NCBI GenBank assembly: GCA_045546615.1
Contig: JAZQDD010000054.1
Coordinates: 1 to 38,033 of the forward strand
DNA: 38,033 nt
Reading direction: 5' to 3'
Source of the DNA: CAG-390 sp045546615
GTDB lineage: Bacteria; Bacillota; Clostridia; Oscillospirales; CAG-272
Under the pieces are notes generated by a model that did not search any database, was not told the origin of the DNA, and saw only the letters and a program-made list of their open reading frames with translations. Each line of letters opens with the position of its first letter. Positions within the stretch are counted from its first letter, which is position 1. This document shows, piece after piece, positions 17,501-24,041 of this stretch. The translations under genes and the position numbers were made by a program.

Positions 17501-17712
17501 CGTTCTTGGGTTGCGACACTCTCGCGAGCATAACCATCCCTGACTCCGTTACGAACATTTGCGATGGAGCATTCGGGGAGTGCACTTCGCTCAAGAGCAT
17601 AACATACGGCGGAACTATTGCGCAATGGAATGCTATTAAAAAAGACTACTATTGGAACTACAAGACCGGCAATTACACCGTACACTGCACAGACGGAGAC
17701 ATTAAAAAGTAA
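14572..17712 (+). CDS. BspA-like leucine-rich repeat lipoprotein with three repeat modules
   Basis: A 1046-residue surface protein. A signal peptide with a lipobox-like Cys (C20 or C24) is followed by a very acidic stretch (about 25-55) and a small HxHxxxxGxCTxCG metal-knuckle-like motif (about 56-72). Three modules then follow at about 80-190, 228-555 and 613-1046. Each starts with a GLxFxLNxDxxSY strand, a CTDTDVVIPSTYEGKPV turn and IG, runs through BspA-type repeats of about 23 residues (AFxxCxSLxSITIPxSVTSIG), and modules 1 and 2 close with a WxAI...YTLVCLG cap. Linkers rich in TTKEP and ETTVAP separate them. Two insertions in module 3 carry VDENN...SAGNCIIETATKTLVxGC. Such proteins mediate adhesion in anaerobes; the partner is unknown. 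ATG at 14572 has AGGAGG 6 nt upstream; a longer frame back to 14449 crosses the RNA terminator and is rejected. Confidence 0.9.
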   Translation: MKTATKILALILALLMCASCFVACGDDKDRDDDKEDDEKTENVENNGDEENDDDGAHIHIYENGVCTVCGKEELKPSEGLEFALNSDKASYMVKSIGNCTDTDVVIPSTYEDKPVTKIGNSAFADCQFLISITIPNSITSIEGRAFSNCSSLTSITYDGTKSQWSAIGKGFWWQSGTGDYTLVCLGSSAANPDDTTVSTDTTKEPDTTKEPDITKEPETSNDPIENENGGLKFTLNDDGASYSVHIGSCTNTDVVIPDTYEGKPVTHIGNGAFYGCSSLTSITIPDSVTSIGYSAFAGCASLANITIGNSVTSIEEYAFKECDSLTSITIPDSVTSIGKDAFYDCDSLKNVTMGSGVTSIGSYAFWSCNSLKNITIPDSVTSIGKGAFDGCRSLNSIAIPFVGATNGSIGNAHFGYIFGASYSGDNNKHVPSSLKSVSITGATSIGDTAFKGCSSLTTITIGNGVTGIGSEAFSGCTSLANITIGSGVTSIGDYAFYGCKLLASITIPDSVTSIGSDAFSGCSSLTSIIYAGTTAQWKAIAWNFVTGKYTLVCLGDNTTAPEETTVAPDDTTAASEETTVAPDNTTVTPEETTVAPETTKAPEEPDDPIKKASEGLAFTLNNDGSSYYVAGIGSCTDTDIVIPSTYEGKPVTSIGGGAFSKCSSLKSVTILDGIMYIGYGAFYDCYSLTSITIPNSVTRINELAFNSCGSLTSITVDENNSVYHSAGNCIIETATKTLVIGCGASVIPVNGSVTSIGDKAFYKCYSLKSITIPDSVTSIGPQAFIDCTSLKSITIPDSVTRIGEQTFSGCSVLTSVTIGNGVTSIGAAAFGGCSRLTSVTIGNGVKGIGTSAFAYCKALKSITIPNSVTSIGKEAFTYCEALKSITISDSITSIGDQTFYYCTSLTSITIPASVTSIANDAFYKCHSLTSITVDENNPIFHSAGNCIIETATKTLVLGCVASVIPADGSVTSIGSCAFLGCDTLASITIPDSVTNICDGAFGECTSLKSITYGGTIAQWNAIKKDYYWNYKTGNYTVHCTDGDIKK

Positions 17713-18002
17713 AACGCGTGGCGTTTTACGTGAAGTTGCGGCTTCGCCGCAGTGAAGCGCGCTTCGCGCGTGAAGCACGGCTTAGCCGTGTGAAGTGTTT
17801 GCCTAACGGCAAACGTTAATGTAGCTTTTTGCGCCGCAAAAAGCATTCAATAAAACAAAAAGTGGTTGAAGCCTCGGCTTCAACCACTTTTTTTCCTTAA
17901 TATTTGCCGTAAGGCAAATATATCATTCATCATGCGCGAAGCGCGCATCATTTTTGCCGCAAGGCAAATACATCACTGTAAAAACGGCTGTGCCGTTTTT
18001 AC
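17709..18002. repeat. Array of eleven adjacent hairpins with constant linkers
   Basis: The gap between two converging genes is made almost wholly of perfect short hairpins with 3-4 nt loops: 17709-17729, 17737-17751, 17757-17771, 17775-17791, 17797-17814, 17824-17844, 17858-17891, 17901-17920, 17932-17948, 17953-17968 and 17978-18002. Stems differ in sequence, but the first four plus-strand linkers are all (G)TGAAG. The minus-strand linkers nearest typA are GTGATG, ATGATG and ATGATGAATGAT. The first and last hairpins contain the stop codons of the flanking genes. A TTTGCC/GGCAAA stem recurs three times with different loops. The seventh is the terminator. No coding sense was found. The function is unknown. 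Confidence 0.85.
17858..17894. terminator. Bidirectional terminator inside the hairpin array
   Basis: AAAAGTGGTTGAAGCC (17858-17873) pairs with GGCTTCAACCACTTTT (17876-17891) across a minimal loop, ending in T-rich sequence; the minus strand also has a T run. It can end both the BspA-like and the typA transcripts. Confidence 0.88.
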
Positions 18003-19837
18003 ACCAGTCCCCTTCTCGCTCTGCTCTGCGCTTTGAGGCGAGTTTCGGTATCAAGTATCCTCTTGCGGATACGGAGCGACTGGGGCGTGACCTCGATAAG
18101 CTCGTCCTCGCCGATAAACTCGATAGCTTCCTCAAGGCTGAACACCGTGGGGGGAGTGAGCAGGAGCTTTTCATCAGCACCCGCGGAGCGAATTGCCGTA
18201 AGCTGCTTCTTCTTGCAGGGATTGAGCGTGATATCCTCCATCTTCGGACACTCGCCAACGACCTGTCCCTCGTATACGGGCATACCGGGCGAGAGGAACA
18301 TTTTGCCGCGCTCCTGACAGTTAAACAGTCCGTATGTGGTGGTCTCACCGTTCTCGCTCGCAACGAGAGAGCCTGTAAATCTCATAGGCACGTCTCCGCG
18401 ATAAGGCTCGTAGCCGTCAAAAATGGAGTTGAGGATACCCTCGCCGTGCGTGTCGGTCATAAACTTTGAACGGTATCCGAAAAGACATCTTGTGGGAATT
18501 GAATACTCAATGCGCATTCTCGCGCCCGAGGGAGTCATCTCCAGCAGATCACCCTTGCGCTGACCGAGCTTTTCAATGACCGCGCCGACGTACTGCTCGG
18601 GAACGTCGATGCTTACGCGCTCGATAGGCTCGCACTTAACGCCGTCTATCTCCTTGAAAAGCACGCGGGGAGTGGAGCAGCAAAGCTCGTAGCCCTCGCG
18701 GCGCATAGTTTCAATAAGAATGGAAAGGTGCATCTCGCCTCTGCCCGCAACAAGGAAGTTGTCGGTGGTCTCGCCGTCGCTTACGCGCAGAGAAACGTCC
18801 TTGAGCAGCTCGCGGTTGAGTCTGTCGCGGATCTGGCGCGAGGTAACGAACTTGCCCTCCTTGCCCGCAAAGGGGCTGTCATTTACGGAGAAGGTCATTT
18901 CAATGGTCGGCTCGCTGACCTTGACAAATTCAAGCGGCTCTGGGCAGGTGAGCGAAGTTACGGTATCACCGATATTGATGTCGCCCGCACCCGCAAAGCA
19001 CACGATGTCGCCCATGGTAGCCGTTTCAACGGGAACACGGCGCAGACCGTCTATCTGGTAAAGAGAAACGATGCGCACTCTCTTGGGCTTTTCGTCGGAG
19101 TGGTAGTTGCAGATGTATACGTCCTGATTCTGCTTCAGCGTGCCGCGCTCGATGCGGCCGATGCCTATCTTACCGACGTAGTCATTGTAGTCGATAGAGG
19201 AAACGAGGAGCTGAAGCTCGCCGTCGGGATCGCCCTCGGGCGCAGGGATGTAATTAAGGATGGTTTCAAACAGGGGTTTGAGGTCAGTTCCCTGCTCGTA
19301 AGGGGTGAGAGACGCCGTACCTGCGCGACCCGAGCAGAAGAGCATGGGGCTGTCAAGCTGCTCGTCGGTGGCGTTAAGGTCGATAAGAAGCTCGAGGACT
19401 TCCTCCTCGACCTCCTCAAGACGTGCATCGGGCTTGTCTATCTTGTTTATTACGACGATAACGGGGTGGTTAAGCTCAAGCGCGCGCTGAAGCACAAATC
19501 TGGTCTGTGGCATGGGGCCCTCGGCGGCATCAACGAGAAGGATAACGCCGTTGACCATTTTGAGAACGCGCTCGACCTCGCCGCCGAAATCGGCGTGACC
19601 GGGGGTATCGATAATGTTTATCTTAACATCGTTGTAATGAACGGCTGTATTCTTGGCAAGAATAGTGATACCGCGCTCACGCTCAAGATCGCCCGAGTCC
19701 ATAACACGGGTAACGGTTTCCTGATTTTCGCGGTAGATACCGCCCTGCTTGAGCATTTCGTCAACAAGGGTGGTCTTTCCGTGGTCAACGTGGGCAATAA
19801 TAGCAATATTGCGCAGATCATTTCTTTTAATATCCAT
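17999..19837 (-). CDS. typA: Ribosome-associated GTPase TypA/BipA
   Basis: A 612-residue translational GTPase of the elongation factor family that binds ribosomes and aids 50S assembly, mostly under stress or cold. The GTPase motifs are AHVDHGKTT (G1), RGITI (G2), DTPGH (G3) and NKID (G4). EF-G-like domains III and V and the TypA-specific C-terminus (SLRIRKRILD) follow. Length is normal. ATG at 19837 (MDIKRNDLRNIAIIAHVDHG) matches the family start; 54 upstream in-frame codons are AT-rich and unlike any TypA. The Shine-Dalgarno (GGAAAG) is weak. The gene is monocistronic and converges on the hairpin array. Confidence 0.96.
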   Translation of the reverse strand: MDIKRNDLRNIAIIAHVDHGKTTLVDEMLKQGGIYRENQETVTRVMDSGDLERERGITILAKNTAVHYNDVKINIIDTPGHADFGGEVERVLKMVNGVILLVDAAEGPMPQTRFVLQRALELNHPVIVVINKIDKPDARLEEVEEEVLELLIDLNATDEQLDSPMLFCSGRAGTASLTPYEQGTDLKPLFETILNYIPAPEGDPDGELQLLVSSIDYNDYVGKIGIGRIERGTLKQNQDVYICNYHSDEKPKRVRIVSLYQIDGLRRVPVETATMGDIVCFAGAGDINIGDTVTSLTCPEPLEFVKVSEPTIEMTFSVNDSPFAGKEGKFVTSRQIRDRLNRELLKDVSLRVSDGETTDNFLVAGRGEMHLSILIETMRREGYELCCSTPRVLFKEIDGVKCEPIERVSIDVPEQYVGAVIEKLGQRKGDLLEMTPSGARMRIEYSIPTRCLFGYRSKFMTDTHGEGILNSIFDGYEPYRGDVPMRFTGSLVASENGETTTYGLFNCQERGKMFLSPGMPVYEGQVVGECPKMEDITLNPCKKKQLTAIRSAGADEKLLLTPPTVFSLEEAIEFIGEDELIEVTPQSLRIRKRILDTETRLKAQSRARRGLV

Positions 19838-20005
19838 AAAACGACACTTTCCGCCGCCATAAGCGGCTATAATATATTTGCGGTTTAACAAAATCCATAT
19901 TATTATATCACAAAGTGACAAAATAGAAAAGATATAAATCCATTTTTTTTGCGTTTTCAAGGATAAATTTGCATAATTTTTTCTGATTTTTTTGGTCAAT
20001 GTAAC

Positions 20006-20042
20006 AAAAACGCCCGCAAAACAAAGGATTTCGGCGTTTTTT
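20006..20042. terminator. Orphan terminator-like hairpin between divergent genes
   Basis: AAAAACGCC (20006-20014) pairs with GGCGTTTTT (20033-20041). The T tail is TTTTTT on the plus strand and GTTTTTG on the minus strand. No gene ends here, since typA and the regulator gene both start from this region. It could end a small RNA or attenuate typA. Confidence 0.5.
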
Positions 20043-20340
20043 GCCTCAAAATAGCAAGAAATATGGGGATCTACGAGGCAAAAGCATGGTTAGATATCAA
20101 TCAAACAAAATCGCTTTTTAATTAGACGCAAATAAAACATACGCTCAAAATCATGATTTCCCCCATTTGCGAGAATTCGACGAGTATCGACAGTTTTTTG
20201 CAAGAGGGCAGTCGAATTCGCGCCCATTTTTGTTAGATGTATGTATAACAAAAACACTATAATCGAATAGAATTTTTATATTTATCTAACATAATACACA
20301 TTAGTACATAAAAGGTTAGAAGAATTGTTCAAAAAAACAC

Positions 20341-20369
20341 TTGACAACCTTTGATTTATATGATACACT
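20341..20369 (+). promoter_or_regulatory. Promoter of the ArsR-type regulator operon
   Basis: TTGACA (20341-20346), 17 nt, TACACT (20364-20369) preceded by TGA as an extended -10. It lies about 58 nt before the start codon. Confidence 0.7.
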
Positions 20370-20427
20370 TCTAAATGAATAACTTTGACTTTTATAAAAC
20401 ATAATTGAAAGGTACTTTGGTAACCAC

Positions 20428-21525
20428 ATGGACGTTGTATTACTTAAAGAGCCAAATCTGATGTTTGAACTAACCACCCTGCTTCACAACAGCAGGAGCG
20501 ATCAGTCATGCCGTCAGCTAAAGCAAGCCATCCACAAAAAATTCGCAATCGACGAAAACATACTTGACAGTTGCTTTGATGCCATCATAGAGTTATCGGA
20601 ATTCGTTGTCAGCGGGATCGAATCTGAAACGGATGCCGTTCTGCTTGATTTCCTCTTTGGAAAACATTCTTCAATCCGAGGCTGCTTCGCGTATTATCTC
20701 ATCCACGACATTTGCAGAGGTAATTCTCCCGATTTTAAAAGAGATCTCGCTGCCTTGAGGGAACAGTCAAAAGCTCTTTTCTTCGTCAATTTCTCTTCCC
20801 TGCTTGTTTCCGAGTTCGCCTCGGAGGATTTCGGCGGCGTTGTAACCAATTTTGCTGAACTTTTTGCCTTTATTGAGAAAATGCCCGTCCCCGAGGATGA
20901 AAAATTCCAGCTTTGCCGTCTATATAATAATTTTGAAGAATATCGCGAGCTTCTTGCTGATATTTTGCAGACCGCGGGCGAGCTTTTTATGCAGAAATAT
21001 GACCTTGTAAAGCATTATATAGGTTGGTTTTTGGCGGCGGTCAACGAGCCCTTGTCTGCGGGCGGAGCTAAATTTGTCGAGACGAACTATACTCTCAAGC
21101 TCTCCGACTCCACGGATACGCTCTATATTCAGCCATCCATTGCTATGTGCAACACAACGCGCTATCTTATGAGCTACACCTCGGAAAAAATAACCGATTT
21201 TCTCTACGTCGGCGTGCTTTTTGAGCCTCTGCGTGAGATAACGGATATATCTACCGTCGAGGACAAGCTCTGCCGTTCCTTGCGCACAATGGGCGACAAC
21301 CGCAAGTTTGAGATACTCAAGCTTCTTGCAGATGGGCAAAAATACGGTCAGCAGCTCGCATCCCTGCTCGACATTTCAACCGCCACCGTATCGCACCACA
21401 TGTCGATGCTTCTTGAGGCGGGATTCGTTGAAATAAAGCGCGAATCTAATCGAATTTACTATGTACTTAATCGCAAAAAACTGCGAAATTTCTTTGAGGA
21501 GCTATCCGAGGCACTGCTCGGTTAA
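20428..21525 (+). CDS. ArsR-type transcription regulator with long N-terminal domain
   Basis: A 365-residue protein. The C-terminal 80 residues form an ArsR-like winged helix: NRKFEILKLLADGQKYGQQLASLLDISTATVSHHMSMLLEAGFVEIKRESNRIYYVL, including the recognition helix and the wing. The N-terminal 280 residues are helical and unrecognised, with no metal-binding Cys pair, so metal sensing is unlikely; they could bind a ligand or protein. The ATG at 20428 has a poor Shine-Dalgarno (AAAGG 15 nt upstream), so the start is uncertain; another Met occurs at residue 12. The HAD and deacetylase genes follow closely. Related long ArsR proteins occur in Clostridia, but I know no characterised function. Confidence 0.8.
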   Translation: MDVVLLKEPNLMFELTTLLHNSRSDQSCRQLKQAIHKKFAIDENILDSCFDAIIELSEFVVSGIESETDAVLLDFLFGKHSSIRGCFAYYLIHDICRGNSPDFKRDLAALREQSKALFFVNFSSLLVSEFASEDFGGVVTNFAELFAFIEKMPVPEDEKFQLCRLYNNFEEYRELLADILQTAGELFMQKYDLVKHYIGWFLAAVNEPLSAGGAKFVETNYTLKLSDSTDTLYIQPSIAMCNTTRYLMSYTSEKITDFLYVGVLFEPLREITDISTVEDKLCRSLRTMGDNRKFEILKLLADGQKYGQQLASLLDISTATVSHHMSMLLEAGFVEIKRESNRIYYVLNRKKLRNFFEELSEALLG

Positions 21526-21531
21526 ACCGCC

Positions 21532-22182
21532 ATGTCCCTTATTGTTTTTGATTTTGACGGCACTCTCGCCGACACCATTCCCGCAATCTCCGCCGCCGTG
21601 AATGCGGCCCTCGAAAGACTTGGATACCCTACGCGCGACGGCGAGCATATACGTCGTTCGGTAGGTGACGGCGCACGGACTCTTTGCCGCCGAGTGCTTC
21701 CCGACGAGCTGTACGACGATGAATCCGCGCTTGACCGTCTTGCAGAGGTTTATCACAACGCGGCAAAGGAATATTTTGGCATCACTGACAAGCCTTACGA
21801 TGGCTTTTATGAGGTTACCGAGGAGCTTTTGCGCCGAGGATATACGCTTGCCGTGTATTCAAACAAACCCGACGTATTTGTCAGCACCCTTGTTAATAAG
21901 CTCTTCCCCGACGGCAGATTTGCTCTCGCTCGCGGTGCGTTCCCCTGCGTTCCCGTAAAGCCCGCACCCGATGGACTGCTATCTATATGCCGCGAGCTTG
22001 GTTTTGCGCCCGAGGACACTACTATGGTTGGCGACGGTGACACCGACGTTGCGGTAGCGAAAAACGCGGGAACGAAATGCGTATCTGTGACGTGGGGCTT
22101 CCGCACACGCGCTGAACTTGAAGCGGCGGGCGGAGTAATTTTTGCAGATTCCCCATACGAGCTTCTTAATATTTTCAAATAA
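21532..22182 (+). CDS. HAD-family phosphatase, phosphoglycolate phosphatase-like
   Basis: A 216-residue Mg-dependent phosphatase of the haloacid dehalogenase superfamily with a C1 helical cap. Motif I is DFDGTLADT (nucleophile Asp), motif II the NKP region, motif III K in KPAPDGL, and motif IV GDGDTDVAVAKNAG. Close in pattern to Gph and PpaX, which act on 2-phosphoglycolate or pyrophosphate; the substrate is not decidable here. It starts 6 nt after the regulator stop with no clear ribosome site, so translation is probably coupled. Confidence 0.88.
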   Translation: MSLIVFDFDGTLADTIPAISAAVNAALERLGYPTRDGEHIRRSVGDGARTLCRRVLPDELYDDESALDRLAEVYHNAAKEYFGITDKPYDGFYEVTEELLRRGYTLAVYSNKPDVFVSTLVNKLFPDGRFALARGAFPCVPVKPAPDGLLSICRELGFAPEDTTMVGDGDTDVAVAKNAGTKCVSVTWGFRTRAELEAAGGVIFADSPYELLNIFK

Positions 22183-22196
22183 AGCAAGGTACACAA

Positions 22197-23039
22197 ATGA
22201 ACAGAATACTTTTTATGCGTTTTCCCCATGGGCTTGCAAAGGCATTTACCTTGAGCTATGACGACGGAGTTGATCTTGACGAGCGTCTTGTTGAGCTGTT
22301 TGACAAGCACGCTCTGAAAGCTACATTCAATATTAACAGCGGACTTTATAGCGCAGAGGATGAAACGCGCCCCGAGGGCGCGTATTTCTACCGCCTGTCT
22401 CGCTCTCGTGTTTCCGACCTATACGCAAAGAACGGACACGAGGTTGCAACCCACGGACACACGCATCCGTGGCTTGAGCAGCTCCCCATCGGCTCGATAA
22501 CATACGAAATCATGAAAGACCGCGAGGCACTTGAGGAACAGTTTGGATGCATTGTACGCGGTCACGCTTACCCCTTCGGAACCTTTAATGATACTGTTGT
22601 TGAGGCACTTCGTGCCTGCGGTATCGTATACGCGCGCACCGTAAATTCTACGGAGAATTTTGAAATGCCTACCGATTGGTTAAGGCTCAACCCGACCTGC
22701 CACCACGACGACAAGCGTGTTTTCGAGCTGATAAACAATTTCGTAGAGGCGAAGCCTGCAAGACGCCCCAAGCTGTTTTACCTGTGGGGACATTCCTTTG
22801 AGTTTGGAAAATTCAACAATTGGGATCGCATCGAAAAGATCTGCTCCGCCGTCAGCGGCAAGGATGACGTCTGGTACGCAAACAACATAGAGATATATGA
22901 ATATACCAAGGCGTATGAATCCCTCGTTTGGTCTGCTGATATGAGAAGAGTACATAACCCGAGCGCAAAGAAGATATGGTTCAAGCTAAACGGCAATCTC
23001 TACTCTGTATCGCCCGACGAAACACTCGTTATTGAATAA
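22197..23039 (+). CDS. Polysaccharide deacetylase family protein
   Basis: A 280-residue NodB-fold (CE4) hydrolase without a signal peptide. Motif 1 is TLSYDDGVD (catalytic Asp and metal Asp, D22-D23). Motif 2 is THGHTHPW, giving the two metal histidines. Later are GHAYPFGTFND, corresponding to motif 3, and LYLWGHSFEF/KLFYLWGHSFEF with a His near the last motif. The family removes N- or O-acetyl groups from glycans. Lack of an export signal makes a cytoplasmic substrate likely. AAGG lies 7 nt before ATG. Third gene of the regulator operon; a terminator follows. Confidence 0.88.
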   Translation: MNRILFMRFPHGLAKAFTLSYDDGVDLDERLVELFDKHALKATFNINSGLYSAEDETRPEGAYFYRLSRSRVSDLYAKNGHEVATHGHTHPWLEQLPIGSITYEIMKDREALEEQFGCIVRGHAYPFGTFNDTVVEALRACGIVYARTVNSTENFEMPTDWLRLNPTCHHDDKRVFELINNFVEAKPARRPKLFYLWGHSFEFGKFNNWDRIEKICSAVSGKDDVWYANNIEIYEYTKAYESLVWSADMRRVHNPSAKKIWFKLNGNLYSVSPDETLVIE

Positions 23040-23040
23040 A

Positions 23041-23078
23041 AAAAGCTGATATGGAAATTTTTCCATATCAGCTTTTTT
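23041..23078. terminator. Bidirectional terminator between deacetylase and EEP genes
   Basis: GCTGATATGGAA (23045-23056) pairs with TTCCATATCAGC (23061-23072), flanked by A4 before and T6 after, so it works in both directions at a convergent junction. Confidence 0.9.
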
Positions 23079-23101
23079 GTCAGTTGCGGACTTTTTATTC
23101 C

Positions 23102-24019
23102 TTACGGAAGGGTGACGTCGATGTAAACGGGACGGTGGTCGGAAATTTTCTTTTCGGTGTATACGGTGTAGTTATCGACCGTAAAGTTGTAGTTCTTGAT
23201 AAATATGAAATCTATCGCGCCGTAATCCGAGGTTTGGTTCGTATACTTGTCACCGGCAGTCGCTTTAGTAGCGCTGTTTACAAAACCGAGAGAACCCGTG
23301 ATGGTGCTATAAGTCTCAGACTCATAGCTGCAGTTAAAGTCGCCTGTGAAGAATACGGGGATATTCTCGTACTTGGGAGAAAGCTCGATAGCAAGCTTTG
23401 CCTGAGTCGCTCTGATAGTGCTTGACGAGGTGTCAAGGTGGGTGTTAATGTGCATAAACTGCTGACCCGACACCTTATCCTTAAGTACGACGTAAGTGGC
23501 GATTCTGATATATTCAGAACCATTCAGTCTGCTTCCCGATACGTCGGGAGTGTCGCTGAGCCACTTAGTGCCGCTGTCGACGAGGTCGAACTTATCCTTT
23601 CTGTAAAGGATGGCGCAACGCTCGCCTTTTTTGTTACCGTCGCGTCCGTCGCCTATCCAATCGTACATCTCGCGGAAGGTCTTGTCCTTTCTGAAACGGC
23701 TGACCCAAGCGTCGCCGGTTTCCTGCGTGCCGATCGAATCCGCGCCGCAGTTGATAAGGAACTCCATAACGTCAGCGTCTCTCGTGCCGCTAATACCGCA
23801 CTGGATGTTAAAGGACATAATGCGCAGAGTCTTGTCGATCTCCGCAGCGGGAGCAGTAGTAACCTCGGGAGTGGTTTCTGCGGTGGTGTTTTCAGGAGTT
23901 GTGGCTGCGGGAGTTGTTGCGGCAGGAGTTGTGTCAGCGTTATCGCCGCCGTTGCAAGCGCAAAGCATGAAGAGCATTGCGAAAACAAGTGATAAAAGTC
24001 TGATCGTTTTCTTTGTCAT
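23102..24019 (-). CDS. EEP-domain lipoprotein 1
   Basis: A 305-residue lipoprotein: signal peptide with lipobox LCAC (Cys22), a Thr/Pro/Ala linker (about 25-60), then an endonuclease/exonuclease/phosphatase domain (about 65-305). Catalytic signatures of the DNase I-like fold are present: SFNIQ (Asn), TQET (Glu metal ligand), HINTHLD (His), GDFNC (Asp, Asn), and SDHRPV (Asp-His). It should therefore hydrolyse phosphodiester or phosphomonoester bonds outside the cell. Last of three EEP genes on the minus strand, 22 nt after the previous. Its catalytic domain is clearly divergent from the other two, though its first 25 residues are almost the same as those of EEP 2. Confidence 0.88.
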   Translation of the reverse strand: MTKKTIRLLSLVFAMLFMLCACNGGDNADTTPAATTPAATTPENTTAETTPEVTTAPAAEIDKTLRIMSFNIQCGISGTRDADVMEFLINCGADSIGTQETGDAWVSRFRKDKTFREMYDWIGDGRDGNKKGERCAILYRKDKFDLVDSGTKWLSDTPDVSGSRLNGSEYIRIATYVVLKDKVSGQQFMHINTHLDTSSSTIRATQAKLAIELSPKYENIPVFFTGDFNCSYESETYSTITGSLGFVNSATKATAGDKYTNQTSDYGAIDFIFIKNYNFTVDNYTVYTEKKISDHRPVYIDVTLP

Positions 24020-24041
24020 AACTATTCTCCTTTTAATTTTT

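Larger units (their letters stand above)
19838..20427. other. 590-nt divergent non-coding region
   Basis: AT-rich, with no supported gene. It contains an orphan terminator-like hairpin (20006-20042), an imperfect inverted repeat (20169-20181 with 20211-20223, 12 of 13 matching, GCGNGAATTCGAC), three copies of GTTAGAT (20089-20095, 20232-20238, and reversed at 20284-20290) and the promoter of the regulator gene. A clear typA promoter was not found; a TATAAT on the minus strand near 19900 lacks a good -35. The region could hide a small RNA or operators. Confidence 0.55.

Noticed and set aside
17713..17998. CRISPR array or integron attC sites in the hairpin region
   Set aside because: There is no constant repeat with unique spacers; it is the stems that vary. 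No integrase and no attC core sites are present.
17999..19999. Extended TypA with a membrane helix at the N-terminus
   Set aside because: The extra 54 codons lie in AT-rich upstream DNA; TypA proteins start at the MDIKRNDLRN-type sequence.
20063..20125. 20-codon reading frame (MGIYEAKAWL...) in the typA upstream region
   Set aside because: No ribosome binding site and no recognisable sequence; too short to support.
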